Positions 1 to 7,470 of a stretch of 48,537 nt of DNA are shown in pieces. The notes under the pieces are model-generated. The model was not told where the DNA came from and did not search any database. It worked only from the letters and a program-made list of their open reading frames with translations. Position 1 is the stretch's first letter. Each line of letters starts with the position of its first letter. The stretch is from Streptomyces albospinus (lineage in GTDB: Bacteria > Actinomycetota > Actinomycetes > Streptomycetales > Streptomycetaceae). A program made the position numbers and the translations under genes. Location: positions 34,263-82,799 of the forward strand of contig NZ_BMRP01000007.1 in the NCBI RefSeq assembly GCF_014648695.1. The letters run 5' to 3'.

Positions 1-25
1 CTCCGCCGTCTGCTGTCCGCTGCCG

Positions 26-1687
26 TCAGTTGCTGCGGCCGGTCGAGATGGTCAGCTGGATGGTGTCGCCGCTGTTCGGGTCCCACCAGCTGATGGCTGC
101 CGGGGTCTGGTCCGTGACGGTGTTCTTGGCCCAGAGCGAGTCGTTCTCTTCCCTGACGACCTTGTACTTCCAGCCGGCCGCCTGGATGCACGCCTTGACC
201 GAGTCCAGGTTCTTGTACTTGAAGGACGGGACGAGGATCTTGCCCTTGTCGCTGTAGCTCTTGGCCGGGCTGGTGCACTCGGACGCCAGGATCGTCGCCG
301 TCTTGTCCTCGGGCCGGACGCTGTTGGTCGGCGACGGGGTGTAGGAGTACGGCGTGTACGACGACGACGGGGAGCCACCGCCGTCGTCACCCGAGCTGCC
401 GGCGCTCAGGCCGATACCGATGGCTATCGCGGTGACCACGACCACGCCGACCACCGCCGCGACGATGATCACCGGGCTGTTGTTCTTCCGGGGCCGCGGG
501 CCACCGGCCGACGGCATCGAGCCGGTCACCGGCGGCACCGGCGGCCCGGTGAACGGCGGCGGGGCCTGGAAACCGGCGTTGGCGAACGGCGCCGGGGTCG
601 GCGCCGGCGTCGGGAAGGCGTTGTTCACCGGCGGCGGCGTCGAGGGACCGAAGGCCGCCTGCGTCGGCTGGTACGGCTGCTGGACGTTCGGCGGGACCGG
701 GGTCTGCGGGGTGCCCGACGCGGTGGGGAACACCGCGGAGGACACCGACGAGCCGCTGGTGCGGGCGCGCGGGCCCTCGCTGATGATCAGCGGCGTCGCC
801 CCGGACTGGGCGGACCCGGCGATCCGCAGGCACTCGTCCCGCATCGCCTCCGAGGTCGGGAACCGTTCGTTGGGGTTCTTCTTCAGCGCGCGGGCCACCA
901 GCGCATCCACGGCCGGCGGCAGCGAGCGGTTGATGCTCGACGGGACCGGCGGCTCTTCCTGGACGTGGGCGTAGGCGATGGCCAGCGGGGAGTCCGCGTC
1001 GAACGGCAGCTGGCCCGTCAGCAGCTCGAAGAGCATGATGCCGACGGAGTAGAGGTCGGAGCGCGCGTCCACACCGCGGCCCAGTGCCTGCTCGGGCGAG
1101 AGGTACTGCGGGGTGCCGACGACCATGCCGGTCTGCGTCATGGACGTCACGCCGGACTGCATGGCGCGGGCGATACCGAAGTCCATGACCTTGACGACAT
1201 TGCGCTTGGTCATCATGACGTTGCCCGGCTTGATGTCCCGGTGGACCAGGCCCATCTCATGGCTCGCCTCCAGCGCGGCGAGCACATCGGCGGTGATTTT
1301 CAGCGCCTTTTCCGTCGGCATCGCGCCGTGCTGGGCGATGTCGGTGTCCAGCACGGAGCGGAGCGGCTGCCCGGAGACGTACTCCATGATGATGTACGGC
1401 ACCATGCCGCCGTCGAGCTCGTCCTCGCCGGAGTCGAAGACCGAGACGATGTTGGTGTGCGTGAGCTTCGCCACTGACTGGGCCTCGCGCCGGAAGCGTT
1501 CGCGGAACGCCTGCTCGCGGCCGAGTTCGGTGTGCAGGGTCTTGATTGCGACCTCGCGGTCCAGCACGCTGTCGTAGGCGAGGTGAACGGATGCCATGCC
1601 GCCGGCTCCGAGAAGATCACGAAGCTGGTAACGTCCACCGCCGACCGAACGGCCCTCGAATTGGCCCTGAGCGCCGTCCTGGCTCAT
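26..1687 (-). CDS. Membrane Ser/Thr protein kinase with PASTA-like C-terminal domain
   Basis: Hanks-type kinase that would phosphorylate proteins in the cytoplasm while sensing outside the membrane. Seen: glycine-rich loop LGAGGMASV (about residues 26-34), catalytic Lys49 in VAIK, catalytic loop HRDIKPGN (149-156, Asp151), DFG at 169-171 and a GTPQYLSPEQ activation-loop end. A Pro/Ala-rich linker follows, then one hydrophobic membrane segment (IIVAAVVGVVVVTAIAIGIG) and an outside domain of about 75 residues resembling a single PASTA repeat. The start is the ATG at 1687, preceded by a GGGGGAAG ribosome-binding site, giving 553 aa; a longer frame to 1729 has no such site. It diverges from a second kinase at 2001. 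PASTA domains are known to bind peptidoglycan fragments or beta-lactams in related kinases; the ligand here is not known. Confidence 0.93.
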   Translation of the reverse strand: MSQDGAQGQFEGRSVGGGRYQLRDLLGAGGMASVHLAYDSVLDREVAIKTLHTELGREQAFRERFRREAQSVAKLTHTNIVSVFDSGEDELDGGMVPYIIMEYVSGQPLRSVLDTDIAQHGAMPTEKALKITADVLAALEASHEMGLVHRDIKPGNVMMTKRNVVKVMDFGIARAMQSGVTSMTQTGMVVGTPQYLSPEQALGRGVDARSDLYSVGIMLFELLTGQLPFDADSPLAIAYAHVQEEPPVPSSINRSLPPAVDALVARALKKNPNERFPTSEAMRDECLRIAGSAQSGATPLIISEGPRARTSGSSVSSAVFPTASGTPQTPVPPNVQQPYQPTQAAFGPSTPPPVNNAFPTPAPTPAPFANAGFQAPPPFTGPPVPPVTGSMPSAGGPRPRKNNSPVIIVAAVVGVVVVTAIAIGIGLSAGSSGDDGGGSPSSSYTPYSYTPSPTNSVRPEDKTATILASECTSPAKSYSDKGKILVPSFKYKNLDSVKACIQAAGWKYKVVREENDSLWAKNTVTDQTPAAISWWDPNSGDTIQLTISTGRSN

Positions 1688-2000
1688 GGTTCCGCTTCCC
1701 CCTAGGCGCACTGCCCATATGTGTGGCAATCAAAATCTGGAATTCCGCAGCCAAGTCTGCCCCAGGCCGCGGACACGTCAAGCTGTGTGCCCGTTCCGTG
1801 ACCAGATGTGCAAGATCCGATCACGGGTAGGAGAGGTTTCGGCCTTCCGGTCACCCCTGGTGAACTTGCCACACTTGGTGGGTGGAGGGTTTGATGGCCG
1901 GTCCACGACGGACCGGTGGGTGCCGAGGAACCTGTAGCGTGCTCTAGCGAAGACCGAGACCTTACCGCTGTAACGCGGATCGATTCGACGGCGAGGACCG
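1688..2000. promoter_or_regulatory. Divergent promoter region between the two kinase genes
   Basis: This 313-bp gene-free stretch must carry the promoters of both kinase genes. It is less GC-rich than its surroundings. I could not assign convincing -10 and -35 boxes. A 9-bp inverted pair (GTGTGGCAA at 1721-1729 and TTGCCACAC at 1866-1874) lies in it but may be chance. Confidence 0.5.
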
Positions 2001-3596
2001 ATGGCACCGACGCAGCGCCCCCAGGGGCCGTCCGATCCTGACGCCACCGGCTCCAATGTCCCGGACGCACCGGAGATGTGGGGTAACGGCGGACTGGTCG
2101 GCGACGGCCGCTACCGGCTGACGCGCCGGCTGGGCCGCGGCGGCATGGCGGAGGTGTTCGCGGCCGAGGACGTACGGCTGGGCCGGACCGTCGCCGTCAA
2201 GCTGCTGCGCGCCGATCTCGCCGAGGACCCGGTGTCCAAGGCGCGCTTCACGCGTGAGGCGCAGTCCGTGGCCGGGCTGAACCACCACGCGGTCGTCGCG
2301 GTCTACGACTCCGGTGAGGACTTCGTCGGCGGCAACACCGTGCCGTACATCGTGATGGAGCTGGTCGAGGGCCACACCATCCGCGATCTGCTGCTCAATG
2401 CGGACGCCCCGCCGCCGGACCAGGCGCTGATCATCGTCTCCGGCGTCCTGGAAGCGCTGGCCTACAGCCACCAGCACGGCATCGTGCACCGCGACATCAA
2501 GCCCGCGAACGTGATCATCACGAACAGCGGCGCCGTGAAGGTCATGGACTTCGGCATCGCTCGTGCGCTGCACGGTGCGCAGTCGACCATGACCCAGACC
2601 GGCATGGTCATGGGCACGCCCCAGTACCTCTCCCCGGAGCAGGCGCTCGGCAAGACCGTCGACACCCGCTCCGACCTGTACGCGACCGGCTGCCTGCTGT
2701 ACGAACTCCTCGCGCTGCGGCCTCCGTTCACCGGTGAGACCCCGCTGTCGGTCGTCTACCAGCACGTCCAGGACATGCCGGTGCCGCCCTCCGAGGTCGC
2801 CGAGGCGGTGCCGCCGGAGCTGGACGGCCTGGTCATGCGGTCGCTGGCCAAGGACCCCGACGACCGCTTCCAGACCGCCGAGGAGATGCGCGGTCTGGTC
2901 CAGTACTCGCTCCAGATGCTGCACGAGCAGGGCGGCCACACCGGCACCTGGAACACCGGCCCGGTCGCGATGCACGACGGCGGTCACACCATGGCCCTCC
3001 GCGGTGGTGGCGGCGCCGGTGAGACCACGGCGCTGTCGCACCCGGACGCCGGCCGGACCGCGGCGCAGCCGATCGTCGCGCCCGGGATGCGGGACGACGA
3101 GGGCGGGCACCGGTCGGGCAAGGGCGGTCGCGGCAAGGTCTGGCTGATCGCGGTGCTCGCACTGATCGCCATCGCGGTGGGCGTGGCCTTCGCGATGCAG
3201 AACACCAGCGGCCAGAAGCGCAAGCACCAGCCCCCGGTGGTCCAGTCGCCGTCGGTGTCGCAGTCCGAGGAGTCCAGCGCGCCGCCGACGGACGAGCAGA
3301 CCACCCACGAGACGTTCCCGGGCAGTTCGACCGGCGGCGGGAACACCTACACCCACCGGCCGAGCCACCGGCCCAGCGCCCCGCCGTCGTCCGAGCCGCC
3401 CAGCTCGGAGCCGCCGACCTCGGCACCGCCGAGCTCCGAGCCGCCGACCTCGGCGCCGCCCAGCACCACCACCGGCGGGACCACCAACGGTGGCACCACG
3501 AACGGCGGGACGACGAACGGCGGCACGACGAACGGCGGGACCGGCAACGGCGGGATCAACAACGGCGGTACGACGCTCGGTACGACCGGCGGCTGA
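2001..3596 (+). CDS. Membrane Ser/Thr protein kinase with repeat-rich extracellular tail
   Basis: Second Hanks-type kinase, 531 aa. Seen: LGRGGMAEVF nucleotide loop (about 44-53), Lys67 in VAVK, HRDIKPAN (163-170, Asp165), DFG at 183-185 and GTPQYLSPEQ. One membrane segment (VWLIAVLALIAIAVGVAFAM) follows a basic stretch. The outside part is low complexity: SEPP/SAPP repeats and then six five-residue units of the TTNGG type ending in TTGG. Unlike its divergent neighbour it has no PASTA-like domain, so its outside part looks like a flexible wall-spanning tail rather than a folded sensor. The start ATG at 2001 has only a short GAGG motif nearby; an in-frame ATG 25 codons later is a possible alternative. 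A strong hairpin follows the stop. Confidence 0.92.
   Translation: MAPTQRPQGPSDPDATGSNVPDAPEMWGNGGLVGDGRYRLTRRLGRGGMAEVFAAEDVRLGRTVAVKLLRADLAEDPVSKARFTREAQSVAGLNHHAVVAVYDSGEDFVGGNTVPYIVMELVEGHTIRDLLLNADAPPPDQALIIVSGVLEALAYSHQHGIVHRDIKPANVIITNSGAVKVMDFGIARALHGAQSTMTQTGMVMGTPQYLSPEQALGKTVDTRSDLYATGCLLYELLALRPPFTGETPLSVVYQHVQDMPVPPSEVAEAVPPELDGLVMRSLAKDPDDRFQTAEEMRGLVQYSLQMLHEQGGHTGTWNTGPVAMHDGGHTMALRGGGGAGETTALSHPDAGRTAAQPIVAPGMRDDEGGHRSGKGGRGKVWLIAVLALIAIAVGVAFAMQNTSGQKRKHQPPVVQSPSVSQSEESSAPPTDEQTTHETFPGSSTGGGNTYTHRPSHRPSAPPSSEPPSSEPPTSAPPSSEPPTSAPPSTTTGGTTNGGTTNGGTTNGGTTNGGTGNGGINNGGTTLGTTGG
3480..3569 (+). repeat. Six 15-bp tandem repeats encoding TTNGG-type units
   Basis: Six consecutive in-frame 15-base units of the form ACS-ACS-AAC-GGY-GGS (the last two diverge in the first two codons) encode the Thr/Asn/Gly-rich tail of the kinase. 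Copy number in such repeats commonly varies between strains. Confidence 0.85.
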
Positions 3597-3606
3597 CCCG
3601 CCGCGG

Positions 3607-3634
3607 ACGGGCTGACCCGCGTGGGTCAGCCCGT
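3607..3634. terminator. Bidirectional hairpin between convergent kinase and phosphotransferase genes
   Basis: A perfect 12-bp stem (core GGGCTGACCC / GGGTCAGCCC) with a 4-base loop lies 10 bases after the kinase stop. It also includes the stop codon of the opposite-strand phosphotransferase gene (3626-3628). There is no T tract, as is common in Streptomyces. Confidence 0.8.
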
Positions 3635-4669
3635 GAACGCCTTGCGTACGGCCGGGTATTCGCGGGTCCACCACACCGCGAGCGCCGCTGCCGCGGGGAA
3701 CTGCGGATCGGTGCGGCGGTCGCCCAGCCGGTAGCGCCAGGTGAGCATCCAGAAGTCGTTCAGCCGCTCCCACCACACCCGGTGGACGGCCGCGGCCAGT
3801 TCGTCGGCATCGGCCCCGCAGACGGCCCGGTAGGCGCTCGCGTACGCCGCGACCTTGGCCAGGTCCAGGGTGCCGCAGGGGCGGACGAAGAAGATCGCGG
3901 CGGCGCGTACCGCTTCCTCGGCGCGTGGTTGGACGCCCAGCCGGTCCCAGTCGACGATCGCGGTCGGTTCCGTGCCGCGGTAGAGCACGTTCAGCGGATG
4001 GAAGTCGCCGTGAACCCAGCCCGCCGGGGGTTCCGCGCCGGCCGGCGGACGGCGGTGCGCCTGCCGGTCCAGCAGGGCCCGGCGTTCCAGGAGCCGGTGC
4101 TCGGCGAGCTCGTCGAAGCTGGTGCGGGGGCGGGCGCCGCGGGCCAGGGCCAGCAGTTCGTCGATGGTCTCGAAGGTGCGCTCGGGGTCGGCGGCGGCGT
4201 CCGTGCCGGGTGGCCGCGGCGGGGCCGGCTCGTCCGCCATGACCTGGGCCAGCGCGGTGTGGACGAGGCCGAGCAGGGCGCCGAGCCGGCGGGATTGGGC
4301 GGCGGTCAGCGCGGTGCCGCCCAGGTGCCGGCCCTCGATCCAGGGGTGCAGGGCGTAGCAGCGGCCGTCCAGGACGGTGACGGTGCCGCCGTCCGCGTCG
4401 GCGACCGGCGGGGCGACGGGCAGGCCGAGCCCGGCGAGCCGGCGGGAGGCGCGGTGCTGGCGGGTGAGGGCGGCGCGGTCGCCGTCGAGGTGGTGCTTGA
4501 GGAAGTAGCGCCCGCGGGTGGTGGCGAGGAAGTAGCCGTGGTTGAGCAGGCCCTCGGCGACGGGTTCGCAGGAGAGCGGCGCGCCGGCGCGGTCGTAGTG
4601 GCGCAGCAGGGATCCGAGGGTGTCACGGTCGGGCGTCGCCGCCGGCCGGACTACAGATGAGCGCAGCAC
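3626..4669 (-). CDS. APH/choline kinase-fold phosphotransferase
   Basis: 347-aa protein of the aminoglycoside phosphotransferase/homoserine kinase type II superfamily. Seen: the catalytic motif HGDFHPLN (residues 220-227, Asp222 the likely base) and the metal-binding IVDWD (Asp240), which are the Brenner-type motifs of the fold; the N-terminal lobe carries FLKHH, with the likely ATP-binding Lys. These enzymes transfer phosphate from ATP to small hydroxyl substrates. The substrate cannot be read from sequence, and nothing nearby suggests antibiotic resistance in particular. The start is GTG at 4669. It ends inside a bidirectional hairpin shared with the convergent kinase gene. A weak inverted repeat (CCCACT/AGTGGG, 4694-4707) lies just upstream. 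Confidence 0.8.
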   Translation of the reverse strand: MLRSSVVRPAATPDRDTLGSLLRHYDRAGAPLSCEPVAEGLLNHGYFLATTRGRYFLKHHLDGDRAALTRQHRASRRLAGLGLPVAPPVADADGGTVTVLDGRCYALHPWIEGRHLGGTALTAAQSRRLGALLGLVHTALAQVMADEPAPPRPPGTDAAADPERTFETIDELLALARGARPRTSFDELAEHRLLERRALLDRQAHRRPPAGAEPPAGWVHGDFHPLNVLYRGTEPTAIVDWDRLGVQPRAEEAVRAAAIFFVRPCGTLDLAKVAAYASAYRAVCGADADELAAAVHRVWWERLNDFWMLTWRYRLGDRRTDPQFPAAAALAVWWTREYPAVRKAFTG

Positions 4670-4721
4670 GCGCCAGATGTTAGATCAACTACGCCCACTG
4701 GAGTGGGTATTCCGGAAAGCC

Positions 4722-5138
4722 TTACAGAGGGTGTGCATATCGGAAGACCGGTACGTCCGTGAGGTAATGCATCGTCACGAACTCCGGCTCGATCCGCAGG
4801 AAGACCGGGTCGAAGGGCGCCCCGTCGGCCAGCCGCGGGGTGCGGCCGAACAGCTCGCGCTCGGCGGGGGTCGGCAGGATGACCCGGGCGGTGCCGGTGA
4901 ACTGCACGGACCAGGTGTCGGGTTCGCCGCTGTTGACGTTGTCGGCCTCGTACGCGACGACGCTGCCGTCCAGGGCCTGGTGGTAGCCGTAGCCGCGGTG
5001 CAGCCGCAGGATCAGCCGGCCGTCGACGACGATGTGCCGGGTGACGGTGGTGAAGGGGAGCGCCCGACGGCTGGCCGATACGCGCCCGTAGGGGGTGCGG
5101 CTGAGCAGCTCGATGGAACGGAAGTCGTCGGTGGGCAT
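4722..5138 (-). CDS. PPOX-class flavin-nucleotide-binding protein
   Basis: 138-aa split-barrel protein of the pyridoxamine 5'-phosphate oxidase-like family, which binds FMN or F420 and often acts as a small oxidoreductase. Seen: an N-terminal SxxPYGRVS stretch, then a hydrophobic strand ending in the RLHRGYGYHQAL segment, and the strand SVQFTGTARVI that is usual in this family. The start is ATG 5138, preceded by AGGGTGG; a longer frame to 5297 lacks support. It lies 127 bp downstream of a DevR/DosR-like response regulator on the same strand, and that gap contains a DosR-box-like site. In mycobacteria such small flavin proteins are common in the DosR hypoxia regulon, so an oxygen or redox stress role is inferred. 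Confidence 0.78.
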   Translation of the reverse strand: MPTDDFRSIELLSRTPYGRVSASRRALPFTTVTRHIVVDGRLILRLHRGYGYHQALDGSVVAYEADNVNSGEPDTWSVQFTGTARVILPTPAERELFGRTPRLADGAPFDPVFLRIEPEFVTMHYLTDVPVFRYAHPL

Positions 5139-5192
5139 GGTTCCACCCTGCCCGCCGGGCGCGTCGGTGGGTAGGGGCGGCAGCCCCGGAGC

Positions 5193-5212
5193 CGTGGGAC
5201 GTTGGTCCTTTT
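5193..5212 (-). promoter_or_regulatory. Candidate DevR/DosR box upstream of the PPOX gene
   Basis: The segment contains GGGAC-GTTG-GTCC, matching the core of the mycobacterial DosR site (GGGAC, central TT, GTCC) while the outer bases match less well. Its centre (about 5202) is roughly 41 bases upstream of a start point predicted from a possible -10 box (TACCCA on the minus strand, 5173-5168). That is the usual position for DosR activation. The assignment is inference from pattern and from the adjacent DevR-like gene. Confidence 0.5.
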
Positions 5213-5265
5213 CCCCGGACGCGGTCTCGCCGGTGCCGCGGCCGTGGCCTGCGCTCAGGGCCTGG

Positions 5266-5943
5266 TCAGCGCCGTTCGGCCTGCATGCGGGCGACATAGG
5301 CGGCGGCCTGGGAGCGGCGTTCCATGCCGAGCTTGGACAGCAGGCTGGAAACGTAATTCTTGATCGTTTTCTCGGCGAGATGGAGCCGTTCGCCGATTGC
5401 GCGATTGGTCAGGCCCTCGCCGATGAGATCGAGGATCTTGCGTTCCTGCTCGGTGAGATTCGCCAGCCGGTCGTCGCCTTTCGCGGTGTTCCCGTCGCGC
5501 AGCCGTTCCAGGACGCGGGCGGTGGCCACCGGATCGAGCAGCGACTTTCCGGCTGCCACGTCGCGGACCGCGGAGAGGAGTTCGCTGCCCCGAATGGCCT
5601 TGAGGACATATCCGGACGCACCGGCCATGATCGCATCGAAAAGCGCCTCGTCATCGGCGAACGAGGTGAGCATCAGGCATTTGATGTCCTCGTTCTGGGC
5701 GCGGATCTCACGGCAGACCTCGACGCCGCTGCCGTCCGGGAGCCGGACGTCGAGCACCGCCACGTCCGGACGCGTCGCCGGGATCCTGACCAGCGCGTCT
5801 GCGGCCGTGCCGGCCTCGCCGACGACCTCGATGTCCTCCTCGACCGACAGCATTTCGTGGACGCCCCGCCGGACCACTTCGTGGTCATCGAGCAGGAAAA
5901 CCGTGATTTTTCCGTCTTCGCGCACCTTCCCAGTCTCACACAT
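5266..5943 (-). CDS. NarL/LuxR-family response regulator, DevR/DosR-like, orphan
   Basis: 225-aa two-domain response regulator. Seen: acidic pair DDHEVVRRG (19-27), phospho-acceptor Asp65 in VLDVRLPDG, conserved Thr in LMLTSF and Lys in GYVLKAI. The C-terminal LuxR-type helix-turn-helix is LTEQERKILDLIGEGLTN...AEKTIKNYVSSLLSKLGM, closely resembling mycobacterial DevR/DosR in both domains. No histidine kinase gene lies in the window, so the partner is elsewhere. The start is taken as ATG 5943 with GGAAGG upstream; TTG 5946 and GTG 5925 are alternatives. It precedes a PPOX gene, its likely target. DosR answers to hypoxia and nitric oxide in mycobacteria; the same role here is inference. Confidence 0.9.
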   Translation of the reverse strand: MCETGKVREDGKITVFLLDDHEVVRRGVHEMLSVEEDIEVVGEAGTAADALVRIPATRPDVAVLDVRLPDGSGVEVCREIRAQNEDIKCLMLTSFADDEALFDAIMAGASGYVLKAIRGSELLSAVRDVAAGKSLLDPVATARVLERLRDGNTAKGDDRLANLTEQERKILDLIGEGLTNRAIGERLHLAEKTIKNYVSSLLSKLGMERRSQAAAYVARMQAERR

Positions 5944-6040
5944 CAACCCTTCCCGTGCTCCAGGTCACCGATATAACGTGCCGTTGTCCCGGTGGCCTGC
6001 AACGCTGTGACCAGGAGTTGTTACCGGCCTTCGCGATTTA

Positions 6041-6054
6041 CTTGGAAATCCAAG
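6041..6054. promoter_or_regulatory. Palindrome CTTGGAAATCCAAG, candidate operator
   Basis: Two 6-bp arms (CTTGGA / TCCAAG) around two central A bases, about 200 bp upstream of the E1 alpha start. It could bind a dimeric regulator; which one is unknown. Confidence 0.45.
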
Positions 6055-6082
6055 CAAAATCGCAGGTCAGAGCGGTTTCCAC

Positions 6083-6103
6083 TTACCCATTGGCAATGGG
6101 TAA
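6083..6103. promoter_or_regulatory. Perfect 9-bp inverted repeat, candidate operator of the bkd operon
   Basis: Arms TTACCCATT and AATGGGTAA flank a 3-base centre, about 150 bp upstream of the E1 alpha start and 29 bases after the first palindrome. The perfect AT-rich symmetry in a GC-rich genome points to a protein-binding site rather than chance. The regulator is not encoded next to it. Confidence 0.55.
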
Positions 6104-6250
6104 CGTGCAATGAGCAGGCCACTCCGGGCGCTTTGTTCCACCCGGATCCGGCCGCGTTCGCACACACCCCGTGCGCCGTATCGGATACCGGGTGAGCCGC
6201 AATACGGCCACCGGCGGACCCCGGGGGCCGGACAGACGGAGGAGCAGCAC

Positions 6251-7468
6251 GTGACCGTGGAAGGCACTGCCGAGCGGAAAACCGCCCGCGGCGGCAGCAA
6301 GCGCACCACCGCCAAAAAGGCGACGCCGACGAACAAGGCGCCGCAGTCCAAGGCCGGGAACAGCGGCCGTGCGGACCAGGCGGAGCAGGACCAGCTCGTA
6401 CAACTGCTGACCCCGGAAGGGAAGCGGGTCGAGCACCCGGATTACGCGATCGATCTTTCTCCCGAGGAACTGCGCGGGCTGTACCGCGACATGGTGCTGA
6501 CGCGGTGCTTCGACGCCGAGGCGACCACGCTCCAGCGCCAGGGAGAACTGGGCCTGTGGGCCTCGCTGCTGGGCCAGGAGGCCGCCCAGATCGGCTCCGG
6601 CCGGGCGCTGCGCGACGACGACTATGTCTTCCCGACCTACCGCGAGCACGGTGTGGCCTGGTGCCGTGGCGTCGACCCGACGAACCTGCTGGGAATGTTC
6701 CGGGGTGTCAATCACGGCGGTTGGGACCCCAACAGCAACAACTTCCACCTCTACACCATCGTGATCGGTTCGCAGACGCTGCACGCGACCGGCTATGCGA
6801 TGGGCGTGCAGAAGGACGGCGCGGATTCCGCGGTCATCGCGTATTTCGGTGACGGCGCCTCCAGCCAGGGCGATGTCGCCGAATCCTTCACTTTCTCCGC
6901 GGTCTACAACGCTCCGGTCGTCTTCTTCTGCCAGAACAACCAGTGGGCGATTTCCGAGCCCACCGAGAAGCAGACCCGGGTGCCGCTCTACCAGCGCGCC
7001 CGCGGCTTCGGCTTCCCCGGCGTACGGGTCGACGGCAATGACGTACTGGCCTGCCTGGCGGTGACCAAGGCGGCACTGGAGCGGGCCCGCACCGGCCAGG
7101 GCCCCATGCTCATCGAGGCGTTCACCTACCGGATGGGTGCGCACACCACCTCCGACGACCCGACGAAGTACCGGGCCCACGAGGAGACGCTGGCGTGGGA
7201 GGCCAAGGACCCGATCCTGCGGCTGCGGACGTATCTGGAGTCCGAGGGCTTCGTCGACGAGGCGTACCTCGCCGCGATCGACGAGGAGAGCGAGGCCCTG
7301 GGCAAGCGGGTCCGCGATGTCGTACGGGCGATGCCCGACCCGGACACCATGGCGATCTTCGAGAACGTCTATGCCGACGGGCATGCGCTCGTCGATGAGG
7401 AGCGCGCGCAGTTCGCCGCGTACCAGGCGTCGTTCGCCGACGCCGATGCCATCGCGGAGGGGAACTGA
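6251..7468 (+). CDS. bkdA: 2-Oxoacid dehydrogenase E1 component, alpha subunit
   Basis: 405-aa thiamine-diphosphate-dependent subunit that decarboxylates a 2-oxoacid, either branched-chain (from Val/Leu/Ile) or pyruvate. Seen: the ThDP motif starting GDG (200-202) and ending NN (229-230), and the phosphorylation-loop-like region YRMGAHTTSDDPTKYR. The N-terminal 50 residues are Lys/Ala/Thr-rich and probably disordered. The start is GTG 6251 behind GGAGGAG; an upstream ATG frame at 6110 has no such site. It is the first gene of a three-gene operon with E1 beta 2 bases on. Separate alpha and beta chains argue against the homodimeric AceE-type pyruvate enzyme that actinobacteria normally use, so bkd is the preferred name; a pdh assignment cannot be excluded. 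Confidence 0.88.
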   Translation: MTVEGTAERKTARGGSKRTTAKKATPTNKAPQSKAGNSGRADQAEQDQLVQLLTPEGKRVEHPDYAIDLSPEELRGLYRDMVLTRCFDAEATTLQRQGELGLWASLLGQEAAQIGSGRALRDDDYVFPTYREHGVAWCRGVDPTNLLGMFRGVNHGGWDPNSNNFHLYTIVIGSQTLHATGYAMGVQKDGADSAVIAYFGDGASSQGDVAESFTFSAVYNAPVVFFCQNNQWAISEPTEKQTRVPLYQRARGFGFPGVRVDGNDVLACLAVTKAALERARTGQGPMLIEAFTYRMGAHTTSDDPTKYRAHEETLAWEAKDPILRLRTYLESEGFVDEAYLAAIDEESEALGKRVRDVVRAMPDPDTMAIFENVYADGHALVDEERAQFAAYQASFADADAIAEGN

Positions 7469-7470
7469 CC

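Larger units (their letters stand above)
5944..6250. promoter_or_regulatory. Divergent regulatory region, response regulator / bkd operon
   Basis: This 307-bp AT-richer stretch holds the promoters of the response regulator (leftward) and the 2-oxoacid dehydrogenase operon (rightward). It contains two palindromes, described separately, and no supported gene. Confidence 0.6.

Noticed and set aside
1721..1874. 9-bp inverted pair GTGTGGCAA / TTGCCACAC in the kinase promoter gap
   Set aside because: A 9-bp match within 313 bp is fairly likely by chance and the spacing (about 135 bp) matches no known operator design.
4694..4707. CCCACT/AGTGGG inverted repeat before the phosphotransferase start
   Set aside because: A real stem would have only about 5 pairs; too weak to call a terminator or operator.
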